Both the position numbers and the translations under genes were made by a program. This document shows, in pieces, positions 14,050-21,239 of a stretch of 23,663 nucleotides of DNA. Every line of letters begins with the position of its first letter. Position 1 is the first letter of the stretch. The stretch is from positions 1 through 23,663 of the forward strand of contig SFMP01000126.1 of the NCBI GenBank assembly GCA_004554395.1, given 5' to 3'. The notes under the pieces were generated by a model. It was not told the origin of the DNA. It ran no database searches and saw only the letters and a list, made by a program, of their open reading frames with translations. This DNA comes from Myxococcales bacterium. GTDB taxonomy: Bacteria; Myxococcota_A; Bradymonadia; UBA4248.

Positions 14050-15150
14050 GTGGCAAATCTCTATTCGATGATTTATCAAAAGATGATGTGGAAGCGTCAT
14101 CAAATCCGCATGCAGAACAACTGCGAGACGCACGAATTGCGCTATCTGTTTTTCGAAGTCTCGCGGCGATGCAACATTGCTTGCCGCTATTGCGGCAGCG
14201 AGTGCACGCGTCGGGAGCGCGAAAACGAGCTTACAACGCAGCAGTGGCTTTCGATCATCGACCAAGTCGCCGAAGATTTCAATCCGCGCCGCGTCATGGT
14301 CGCCGTCACAGGCGGCGAGCCCCTCTATCGCGAAGACATTTTCGAGATCTTCGCCCGCCTGCGCGATCGCGGCTTCCCATACGGCATGGTTTGCAATTCG
14401 ACATTGCTCGACGCCGCGCGCGCCAAAAAACTCGTCGAATGCGGGATTCGATCGATTTCCCTTTCGCTCGATAGCATCCCCGAGGTCAACGACGCCGTCC
14501 GCGCCAAAGGCTGTAGCGCGGCAACGGTCAAAGCCATTGAAAATCTGCGATCGGCGGGCTACCGAGGTATCCTCGAAGCATTATCGACGATTACGAAGCC
14601 ATGCATTCCGCACCTAGCCGATATGCAAAAATGGCTCACCGAACTGGGGATTCACCGCTGGCGCGTTTCGCCCGTCATCCCCATCGGCCGAGCCGAACAA
14701 TGCACCGATTTGCTACTCTCCGACGACGACATCCGAGCACTCCTCGATTTCGTTCGCCAACGACGATGCAAAAAAGACGACGATTTGCGCCTCGAATTTA
14801 GCGAAGAAGGCTTTTTAGGCGAAGAATACGAAGGCTATGTGCGCCCGTACTTGTGCCAATGCCGCGCCGGTATCAATATCGCGGGCATTCGCTACGACGG
14901 CAAAATCGGCGCTTGCCCCGAGATTTCACAAGCCTTCGACCAAGGCGATATCCTCAAAGAACGCCTCTCGACCGTCTGGAATGAGCGATTCAAAGATATG
15001 CGCGACCGCTCCTGGATGCACGAACTCGGGCCTTGCAAGCGATGTAAAAAATACGACATTTGCCATGGCGGTGCGCTTCATCTCTACGACGATAAATCGA
15101 CGGCGACGAAGCGATGCTTTTATTGCATGCTCGACAAATCAAAAAAATAG
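14050..15150 (+). CDS. Radical SAM/SPASM enzyme of an rSAM/lipoprotein system (366 aa)
   Basis: The radical SAM triad is C41, C45, C48 in RRCNIACRYCGSEC, followed by VTGGEPLYR (the GGE motif) and ISLSLDS. The C-terminal third is a SPASM-type domain with cysteines in YLCQCRAG, IGACPEIS, CKRCKKYDICHGG and CFYC that would bind auxiliary Fe-S clusters. The segments EGFLGEEYEGYVR, CRAGINIAGIRYDGKIGACPEI and RDRSWMHELGPCKRCK closely resemble the family that TIGRFAMs calls the radical SAM enzyme of the rSAM/lipoprotein system (from memory). It would modify the adjacent YGxxP lipoprotein, probably before export; the chemistry is unknown. The GTG start is supported by the strong Shine-Dalgarno five bases upstream. 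Confidence 0.9.
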   Translation: MANLYSMIYQKMMWKRHQIRMQNNCETHELRYLFFEVSRRCNIACRYCGSECTRRERENELTTQQWLSIIDQVAEDFNPRRVMVAVTGGEPLYREDIFEIFARLRDRGFPYGMVCNSTLLDAARAKKLVECGIRSISLSLDSIPEVNDAVRAKGCSAATVKAIENLRSAGYRGILEALSTITKPCIPHLADMQKWLTELGIHRWRVSPVIPIGRAEQCTDLLLSDDDIRALLDFVRQRRCKKDDDLRLEFSEEGFLGEEYEGYVRPYLCQCRAGINIAGIRYDGKIGACPEISQAFDQGDILKERLSTVWNERFKDMRDRSWMHELGPCKRCKKYDICHGGALHLYDDKSTATKRCFYCMLDKSKK

Positions 15151-15156
15151 CGCAGT

Positions 15157-15265
15157 GTATGCGCGCAAGGGGGCGAGCAAAGCGATGCCACCGAGCACAT
15201 AGCTGCGCTGCCGCAGGCGTATGCGCGCAAGGGGGCGAGCAAAGCGATGCCACCGAGCACATAGC
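15157..15265 (+). repeat. 47-bp direct repeat pair of the TATG/CATA palindrome family
   Basis: 15157-15203 and 15219-15265 are identical, from GTATGCGCGCAAGGGGGCGA to CCGAGCACATAGC. Copy 2 has the outer arms GGC-G-TATG and CATA-GCC. The ends match, in reverse, those of the repeats at 19048 and 19132, while the interior differs. Confidence 0.9.
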
Positions 15266-15274
15266 CGGAGCCGA

Positions 15275-15302
15275 CACCGTATTGCCCTACGGGCAATAGG
15301 TG
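15275..15302 (+). repeat. REP-like hairpin after the rSAM gene
   Basis: CACCGTATTGCC-CTAC-GGGCAATAGGTG is nearly a perfect hairpin with the same GTATTGCC core as the clusters around 2.9 and 5.75 kb. The outer bases CACC/GGTG are different but paired. Confidence 0.75.
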
Positions 15303-15585
15303 GCGACAAATAAAAAAAGATATTTGTATATCAATGGATATAATTCCAATAACAATGTATATAAATATATTTTCTGCTGTATAATTTAATACACAATTAA
15401 AAATTATAACTCAACACACAAATCGATACATTTCAATAAATATTATACATAACACATACTTGCAAGAGCGCGCCAAAAGGGCACATCTGCGCAAATTAAA
15501 GATAGTACAGTGTTTGATGTATATAATACATTACATACGAATTGCAATATATTATATACATTGACATGCGCGATGGCGATGCATA
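15303..15585 (+). other. AT-rich convergent intergenic island, no gene seen
   Basis: Most of 15305-15570 is strongly AT-rich and stands out from its surroundings. It lies between the converging rSAM gene and the minus-strand methyltransferase. No open frame with a credible start, no RNA gene and no clear terminator hairpin is visible. Confidence 0.6.
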
Positions 15586-16644
15586 CTAAGGTTGAATTTG
15601 TATCTTCCAACAGCGGTGGATGCGATGCGCTTTGAAATCTTCGGGGAGCGATTGCGGCGTAATGTCGGCGATGGCGACGGTGCATTGCCCGATGTGCGAG
15701 GGGATTTTTTGGGGGTCAAAAGCGAGTCGTCGCGAGTTCGTCGAGAAGTAGAGCGTGCCATTGGGGCGCAGGAGTGGGAGGCAGAGTTCGACGAGTTCGG
15801 GCCATTGGCGGTTGATGTCGAGGACGTCGGCGGTCATGCTCGAGTTGCTAAACGTCGGCGGGTCGAGCAAGATGACGTCGAAGCGCTTGTCGGTGGTCGA
15901 TGACGTGTTGGCGGCTTGGCGTTTGCGGTTTTCGAGGCGCAAGAATTCGACGACGTCGCCGCGCGTGAGCCCGTATCGTGCGGGAGCGATGCCGTTGAGT
16001 TGCAAGTTCTTTTCGGCCCACGACAAATACGTATTCGATAGATCGACGGTTTGGACGAAACTGGCTCCGCCTTTGGCGGCGGCGACGGAAAGTGCGCCTG
16101 TATAGCCAAACAAATTTAATACACGTTTATCGGCACATGTTCGAATTAAATTCTGTCGCAGTGGGCGGTGGTCGAGAAACAAGCCCGTATCGAGGTAGTC
16201 GGTGAGATTGACGTGGAAGCGCAAATCGCCTTCGCCGACGGTGCCCAGGACGGGCTGCGATGGGTTCGACGATTTGTTGTATTGGTCGCGGCCTTTTTGC
16301 TTTTTGCGCGTTTTGAGGATCGTGTGCTGCGGAGCGAGTTGCAGGGCGGTTTCGGCGGCTTTGAGCATGGCTTCGAGCCAGATGGCTTCTTCGCGCGGGT
16401 CTTTTTCGTAGGGGCGTTCGAAGAGGGCGACGACGGCGTATGTTTCTTTGACGGCGTCGGTGGTGAGTTGGTAGATGTCGACGCTGAGGGGGATTTCGGG
16501 GATGTCGCGGTCGTAGACGCGATAGGCGTCGATGCGGTCGCGTTTCATGCGCTTTTGAAAGTATTGAGCGCGTTTGGTCAGGCGGTTTTGAAACATCTCG
16601 GCTTGGCGCTGTGTTTTCGCGCCGAGATCGGGCGGTGTGAGCAT
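15586..16644 (-). CDS. RlmK-like 23S rRNA methyltransferase, stand-alone (352 aa)
   Basis: The sequence matches the C-terminal (RlmK) half of the RlmKL protein, which makes m7G2069 in 23S rRNA: MFQNRLTKRAQYFQKRMKR, DAYRVYDRDIPEIPLSVD, KTRKKQKGRDQYNK, VNLTDYLDTGLFLDHR, the AdoMet motif VLNLFGYTGALSVAAA, and the DPPTFSNSS motif before DINRQWPELVEL. The N-terminal THUMP/RlmL half found in gammaproteobacteria is absent, so it is a single-domain form. The ATG at 16644 is chosen because GAGG precedes it and the family N-terminus begins just after; upstream in-frame sequence is Cys/Arg-rich and not family-like. RlmI-type enzymes are the alternative. Confidence 0.85.
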   Translation of the reverse strand: MLTPPDLGAKTQRQAEMFQNRLTKRAQYFQKRMKRDRIDAYRVYDRDIPEIPLSVDIYQLTTDAVKETYAVVALFERPYEKDPREEAIWLEAMLKAAETALQLAPQHTILKTRKKQKGRDQYNKSSNPSQPVLGTVGEGDLRFHVNLTDYLDTGLFLDHRPLRQNLIRTCADKRVLNLFGYTGALSVAAAKGGASFVQTVDLSNTYLSWAEKNLQLNGIAPARYGLTRGDVVEFLRLENRKRQAANTSSTTDKRFDVILLDPPTFSNSSMTADVLDINRQWPELVELCLPLLRPNGTLYFSTNSRRLAFDPQKIPSHIGQCTVAIADITPQSLPEDFKAHRIHRCWKIQIQP

Positions 16645-16907
16645 AGAAACCTCGGTCAATAGGGCATAATCGCACATCATCGGTGGCAAAGCGCACGCGG
16701 GCGTTTTGCGGCGGCAACATACACGTCTTCGGTGAAAAAAACAATTTTGTATGCGCAAGTTCGCACATTATGGGTATATTGCGCGGCGGCGTGCAGGCCA
16801 GGGGCTGAGAGCAGGTTGCCGCGACAACAAATCGCGCGCAGACGAGCCACGCGCAAGCGAGCCACGCACAGACGCAAATTTCGGAGTGGAGCAGACGCAA
16901 TCAGACG
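16645..16907. other. Divergent intergenic region between the RlmK-like gene and dnaB
   Basis: The gap has a short near-repeat (CGAGCCACGC, twice, about 16854-16871) and an AT-rich patch around 16736-16750. TATATT at 16775-16780 could be a -10 for dnaB, but no -35 fits. I see no gene here. Confidence 0.4.
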
Positions 16908-18272
16908 ATGAAAACGAGGCAGACAAATGAAACGGCGAACCGCGCCGAATTGACGACGCGAATTCCGCACAATCCCGAGGCAGAAATTTCGCTTTTGGGG
17001 AGCATCCTACTCGACAACGATACGCTCAATATTGCCGCCGACCGCATCGTGGCCGACGATTTTTACGATGCCGTGAACAAAGAAATCTTCACCGCCATGC
17101 TGAAATTGCACGACGACGGCAAGCCCATCGACTTGGCGACGCTCTACATGCACATGGCAAACGTGAAACTGCTCGAAGAAAAGGGCGGCATCCATTATTT
17201 GACGACGCTGAACCAGAATTTGCCATCGGCGACGAACGTGCAGCGCTATGCCGAACTCATCAAAGAGACGTCGCTTTTGCGCAAGGCGATTGCGATTTCG
17301 CAAGAGGCGCTCACGCTCGCGCAGCTGCCGATGGAAGACGTCTCGGCGTTTCTCGACAAATTCAATCAAGATACGTTTGCGCTGACGCTACAGAATACGG
17401 CGAAACCGTATTTTTCGATTCAAGACGTCATGCAATCGACGTTTGCCAAACTCGAGGAGCTCTACTGCAACCAAGATCAGATGCCCGGTGTGTCGTCGGG
17501 ATTTATCGATTTCGACCGCAAGACTGCAGGATTTAAGCCCGGCACGCTGACGATCGTCGCCGCGCGTCCGGCCATGGGGAAAACGGCTCTCGCCCTCAAT
17601 TTCCTCACCAATGCCGCCATCGATCGGCAAGTCCCCGCCGCCTTCTTCTCGCTCGAAATGACAAAAGAAGAGCTCGGCAACCGCATCATCTCGTCGCGCG
17701 CCAAGATAAAGGGCGACAACATGCGCCGCGGCACGCTCTCCGAAGCCGAATGGAACCGCGTCATGACGACGATGGAACGCATCAATGCATCGAAGATATT
17801 CGTCGACGAAACGCCAGCCATCTCGATTACGCGGCTCAGCGCCAAGGCGCGCCGACTCAAAGCCGAGGCCAATATCGGCATGATCGTCATCGACTACTTG
17901 CAACTCATGACGGGGAGCACCTACACGCCTTCACGCGAGCAAGAAATCTCCGAAATCAGCCGATCCCTCAAAGCACTCTCCAAAGAGCTTTCGCTCCCCA
18001 TCATCGCGCTCGCTCAGCTCAACCGCGGCGTCGAAGCGCGAACCGACAAACGCCCCATGCTCCAAGATTTGCGCGAATCGGGCGCTATCGAACAAGATGC
18101 CGACATGATTACGTTCATCTATCGCGACGATTATTACAACAAAGATTCGCCCGAAAAAGGCGTGTCAGAAATCATCATCGCCAAACAGCGTAGCGGCGAA
18201 ACTGGTACGGTAAAACTCAAATGGTTTGGCGAATATACGCTTTTCGAAAACTTCGCCGAAGATATCATGTAA
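16908..18272 (+). CDS. dnaB: DnaB replicative DNA helicase (454 aa)
   Basis: DnaB is the hexameric 5'-3' helicase of the replication fork. The N-terminal domain begins RIPHNPEAEISLLGSILLDN. The RecA-like core has Walker A ARPAMGKTALALNF (219-232), the motif FFSLEM, Walker B MIVIDYLQLM (325-334), and the DnaB signatures ALSKELSLPIIALAQLNRGVE and DLRESGAIEQDADMI. Length is typical and there is no intein. The start ATG lacks a clear Shine-Dalgarno, but the N-terminus aligns with the family. The stop codon forms part of the ribosome site of the next gene (TAAGGAGG). Confidence 0.98.
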   Translation: MKTRQTNETANRAELTTRIPHNPEAEISLLGSILLDNDTLNIAADRIVADDFYDAVNKEIFTAMLKLHDDGKPIDLATLYMHMANVKLLEEKGGIHYLTTLNQNLPSATNVQRYAELIKETSLLRKAIAISQEALTLAQLPMEDVSAFLDKFNQDTFALTLQNTAKPYFSIQDVMQSTFAKLEELYCNQDQMPGVSSGFIDFDRKTAGFKPGTLTIVAARPAMGKTALALNFLTNAAIDRQVPAAFFSLEMTKEELGNRIISSRAKIKGDNMRRGTLSEAEWNRVMTTMERINASKIFVDETPAISITRLSAKARRLKAEANIGMIVIDYLQLMTGSTYTPSREQEISEISRSLKALSKELSLPIIALAQLNRGVEARTDKRPMLQDLRESGAIEQDADMITFIYRDDYYNKDSPEKGVSEIIIAKQRSGETGTVKLKWFGEYTLFENFAEDIM

Positions 18273-18283
18273 GGAGGCTGCGC

Positions 18284-18940
18284 ATGGGCATTTGGCAATC
18301 GATACGAGTCCGACTTTTTGGCGTCAAAGATCCCGAAGGCGACATCCCCATCATGCGACACCATCGCATCGATTCTTCGGGCGCAATCGCCGACGATTCA
18401 TGCGCACCAGCCGAGGCCGAAACGGCGGCAAACGGCCAAACGAGTGCTTTGCCGGATTCTACAAACAAAAATGAACATAATTCGAGTATTAAAGATATTC
18501 ATCGAATTTTATTCATCTGCAGCGGAAACATTTGCCGCTCACCATACGGCGAAGTTCGGCTCCGTCAGCTGGCCCAACGACGCCAACTCGATTGGCAAAT
18601 TGCCTCGTGTGGCACGCTCAAGCTCATCGGTCGCAGCGCCGCCCCCCTCATGATCGAAGCCGCCCAAGCACACGGCCTCGACTTGCATTCGCATCGTTCG
18701 AGCGCCATCTCGACGCCATTGCTCGAAGCCGCCGACGTCATCTTTGCCATGGGCCCCGATCACAGCCGCGAAATCGTGCGCATCTGCCCCAACGCCGCCC
18801 CGCGTACCGTCATGCTCGGCACGTGGCTCGCTACGCCCAAACACCAAATCGACGACCCCATGGGCAAGCCCTACGACGCCTACGAACGCGCCGCCTCCGA
18901 AATCGACGAAGCCCTCGAACGCTGGTTTGCACAGTTTTAA
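18284..18940 (+). CDS. Low-molecular-weight phosphotyrosine/phosphoarginine phosphatase-like protein (218 aa)
   Basis: The catalytic P-loop is C79-SGNIC-R85-S in ILFICSGNICRSPYGE, and the general-acid region is IDDPMGKPYDAYE near the C-terminus, as in LMW-PTPs. Compared with the usual 140-160 residues it carries an N-terminal extension of about 70 residues that looks disordered (DSSGAIADDSCAPAEAETAANG). The ATG at 18284 is fixed by an AAGGAGG that overlaps the dnaB stop, so the two genes are coupled. Substrate (tyrosine kinase, arginine phosphate or other) cannot be decided. Confidence 0.9.
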   Translation: MGIWQSIRVRLFGVKDPEGDIPIMRHHRIDSSGAIADDSCAPAEAETAANGQTSALPDSTNKNEHNSSIKDIHRILFICSGNICRSPYGEVRLRQLAQRRQLDWQIASCGTLKLIGRSAAPLMIEAAQAHGLDLHSHRSSAISTPLLEAADVIFAMGPDHSREIVRICPNAAPRTVMLGTWLATPKHQIDDPMGKPYDAYERAASEIDEALERWFAQF

Positions 18941-18952
18941 TTCTTTCGATCC

Positions 18953-19022
18953 TTTATATTATTTTTCATTCTTAATATTTTTTAATATTTATATTATTTT
19001 TAATATTTATATTATTTTTCAT
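18953..19022 (+). repeat. AT-rich 17-bp repeats after the phosphatase gene
   Basis: TTTATATTATTTTT(C/A)AT occurs at 18953-18969, 18988-19004 and 19006-19022. The segment is almost pure A and T and sits in a convergent gap. Confidence 0.8.
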
Positions 19023-19047
19023 TATTTATATGATTTGATGTGGCGCC

Positions 19048-19177
19048 GCCTATGTGCTCACCATTCCTAACGGAATGGTTCCGCGCATACGGCGTCGGCG
19101 CCGCCTATGCGCTGCATACGGCGTCGGCTTCGCCTATGTGCTCACCATTCCTAGCGGAATGGTTCCGCGCATACGGC
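19048..19177 (-). repeat. 46-bp palindromic repeat pair of the TATG/CATA family
   Basis: 19048-19093 and 19132-19177 differ at one base. Each has outer arms GCCTATG and CATACGGC and an inner perfect hairpin ACCATTCC-TA(A/G)C-GGAATGGT (19060-19079, 19144-19163). A shorter relative, CTATGCGCTGCATACGG, lies between them. They are just downstream of the rqcH stop and could fold in its 3' end. Confidence 0.85.
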
Positions 19178-19181
19178 TACG

Positions 19182-20639
19182 CTACGTTTGCAACGTCTTG
19201 TTGAGTCGCGCGATCCGTGCTTCGTCTTGTCGAATATATATCGTTCGCTCGTTGTGAACTTCGACTTTCCCTATCGGGCCCGATTTGATCTTTTTGAGAT
19301 ATTTGGCTTGTGTGATTTGTATTTCGGCGCCCGTACTTCGTGCAAAGCTCGAATAATGCATCGCCAAAAGCGCGGCATCGAGTATCGTTTCGGGCGTCGG
19401 ATTGGGCGATTTGACGACGACATGAGACCCCGTCGCGCCGCAGGCGTGCAACCACGTATCATTGCCGCGCGTATAGCGGAAAGTGAGCTCGATGTTGTCT
19501 TTTGCCGATTTCCCGACGAGGATCGGCGTCCCATCGGCGGCATAGAACGTCTTAAACGGCTTGTGCTGTGCCTTGGCATGCGATTTCGTCGCCGTCGCCG
19601 TCGCCGTGCCGCCGGCTTTGGGCACATCGTTTTGAATGCAAAACATGTCGAGAGCGGGTAGGGCATAGTCGATTTCTTCGACTGTCGTCGCCGATTCGAT
19701 CCGATCGACGATCTTTGAAATCTCATCCAATTTCGATTGCGTTTCTTCGAATCTGGCTCGGATTAGTGGTTCGGCTTTATCCATGCGCTTGGCTTGGGCA
19801 TATCGCTTTTCGATATTTTCTCGCACCGACATCGACGGATCGAGCGCGATTTGAACGATATCGCCCGTCTCAAAATCGGGGAGCGATGCCGATTTATCGC
19901 CTTTTTTGATTTGCCAGGCATAAGCATTGAGTAAATCGGCTTCGCGGCGCCGATTTTGCGCCGTTTTGACTTTGGCGAGGTCGCCGCAAAGCGACGCATG
20001 GAGCTTGGTCAGCCGCGCGAAGTGTTTTTTCGCACGGCGCAAGGCGTCTGTTTTGCTCGTCTCGAACGATTCGCGGGCATTGCGTTCATCGATCATCGCC
20101 TCGACTGCAGTATAATAATCGCCGCGTGCGGCGTCGGCAAAACGATTTATCGATCGCATCGTTTCGGCATTTGCCGGGCGCGTATACGTTTCGTTCACAT
20201 TGCGATCGGGCGATTTTCCAATTCTTCCCAAGATGCGCTGCGTCTCGTGATCGATAAAAAAGATGTTCGGATTGCGCCCCGTGAGCTCGGCAATCAAGAC
20301 ATGGCGCACGGCATCGGCATGCCCAAATTCGAAGAAAACGATTCGATCGTCGTGCGCGATGCGAACGGCACAAACCGTCTCATTGAGCAGATATTTGCGA
20401 AGCAGCATCGTAAATGCCTGCGGTACGGCGGGCGCTTTTCGAGGGTGTTCTGTCGCATAAATGTCGAGATGCGTTGCACGAAAATCGACGACGACAAAAA
20501 ACCGCCCTTTTTCCTTCGCATTCAACGCCTTAAATCCAAATTGTATGCGATTTGATCCGTCCGATATTTGTTCGACACGCGCACCACTCAAATCGAAATT
20601 GAGTTGCGTCGTCATCTGCTCGAGTTCAGCATAATGCAT
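19182..20639 (-). CDS. rqcH: RqcH/NFACT family ribosome quality-control protein (485 aa)
   Basis: RqcH binds obstructed 50S subunits and recruits tRNA-Ala to add C-terminal alanine tails. The NFACT-N domain is at the start, with the Asp-Arg motif at 98-99 (AHDDRIVFFEFG), matching the functionally required DR pair of the family. Coiled-coil and helical sequence spans about 195-320, and the NFACT-R domain is at about 362-480 with DTWLHA (394-399) and GSHVVVK. It is about 80 residues shorter than Bacillus RqcH, mostly in the middle. The ATG at 20639 has GAAGGA upstream, and a good sigma70-type promoter lies at 20709-20737. Confidence 0.88.
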   Translation of the reverse strand: MHYAELEQMTTQLNFDLSGARVEQISDGSNRIQFGFKALNAKEKGRFFVVVDFRATHLDIYATEHPRKAPAVPQAFTMLLRKYLLNETVCAVRIAHDDRIVFFEFGHADAVRHVLIAELTGRNPNIFFIDHETQRILGRIGKSPDRNVNETYTRPANAETMRSINRFADAARGDYYTAVEAMIDERNARESFETSKTDALRRAKKHFARLTKLHASLCGDLAKVKTAQNRRREADLLNAYAWQIKKGDKSASLPDFETGDIVQIALDPSMSVRENIEKRYAQAKRMDKAEPLIRARFEETQSKLDEISKIVDRIESATTVEEIDYALPALDMFCIQNDVPKAGGTATATATKSHAKAQHKPFKTFYAADGTPILVGKSAKDNIELTFRYTRGNDTWLHACGATGSHVVVKSPNPTPETILDAALLAMHYSSFARSTGAEIQITQAKYLKKIKSGPIGKVEVHNERTIYIRQDEARIARLNKTLQT

Positions 20640-20708
20640 CGTGATATTCCTTCGCCTCTAATTCCAAAAATAGCTCCATCACACGACGGGCGATGGGCTA
20701 AATCTAGC

Positions 20709-20737
20709 AGTATCGACATTTTTTCGAGTTCAGTCAA
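20709..20737 (-). promoter_or_regulatory. Sigma70-type promoter of rqcH
   Basis: On the minus strand TTGACT (20737-20732) and GATACT (20714-20709) are separated by exactly 17 bases. Transcription would start about 60 bases upstream of the rqcH ATG. Confidence 0.6.
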
Positions 20738-20799
20738 ACGACAATCGAAACGCGCGATCCATCGCATGCCCACCATAGATAACACAGCTATATAAAACC

Positions 20800-20943
20800 A
20801 ATAGCCCCGCAGTAGCGTGGCGGTATAAAAACGACAATAGCCCCGCAATCGCGGGGCGATATAAAAACGACAATAGCCCCGCGTTAGCGGGGCGATATAA
20901 AAACGACAATAGCCCCGCGCTAGCGGGGCGATATAAAAACTAT
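20800..20943 (-). terminator. Four-copy 36-bp hairpin array, likely feoB-operon terminator
   Basis: Four head-to-tail units of 36 bp start at 20800, 20836, 20872 and 20908. Each has the stem GCCCCGC/GCGGGGC (one mismatch in the first) around a different four-base loop (AGTA, AATC, GTTA, GCTA). On the minus strand each stem is followed a few bases later by a T5 run (TTTTTATA). The array starts at the stop codon of the small feo gene and would end its transcript before rqcH. Confidence 0.75.
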
Positions 20944-21185
20944 AACTTTGCTTTGCGAATTTTCAAAGGCATGACTTCGATCTTCTTGTACTTTTTGCCG
21001 TTCGAATGGCAACAACCGCCATGCGATGCCTGATTTGAAAACGGGCAATGATCGCACGAACAGCCACAGCTCCCAGTCTTCGCCTCGGGATCGCTCAGTT
21101 TTTTATACTTTTTGTAAAAAGTCAAACCGAGGTATCCGAGCGCAAATGCGACGATGACGATGATCAATATATTGTCGAGTTGCAT
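20940..21185 (-). CDS. FeoB-associated Cys-rich membrane protein (81 aa)
   Basis: A single N-terminal transmembrane helix (residues 5-23) is followed by a basic stretch FYKKYKK and a cysteine cluster C40, C42, C44, C47, C58, C59 (GSCGCSCDHCPF…GGCCH). This layout matches the FeoB-associated Cys-rich family (PF12669), thought to assist ferrous iron uptake. It lies 54 bases downstream of feoB in the same direction, as usual. TAGGAG is upstream of the ATG. The C-terminus is longer and more basic than in typical members. Confidence 0.85.
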   Translation of the reverse strand: MQLDNILIIVIVAFALGYLGLTFYKKYKKLSDPEAKTGSCGCSCDHCPFSNQASHGGCCHSNGKKYKKIEVMPLKIRKAKL

Positions 21186-21239
21186 CGATATCTCCTACAA
21201 AAACAGTCTATTCTCCCCGCCATCTATCCGATGCCCGCA

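Noticed and set aside
15443..15685. An 80-residue minus-strand open frame running into the AT-rich island
   Set aside because: It overlaps the end of the RlmK-like gene in another frame, lacks a ribosome site and has no recognisable features.
20800..20943. CRISPR array
   Set aside because: The units are head to tail with no spacers, and only the hairpin loop varies; no cas genes are in the window.
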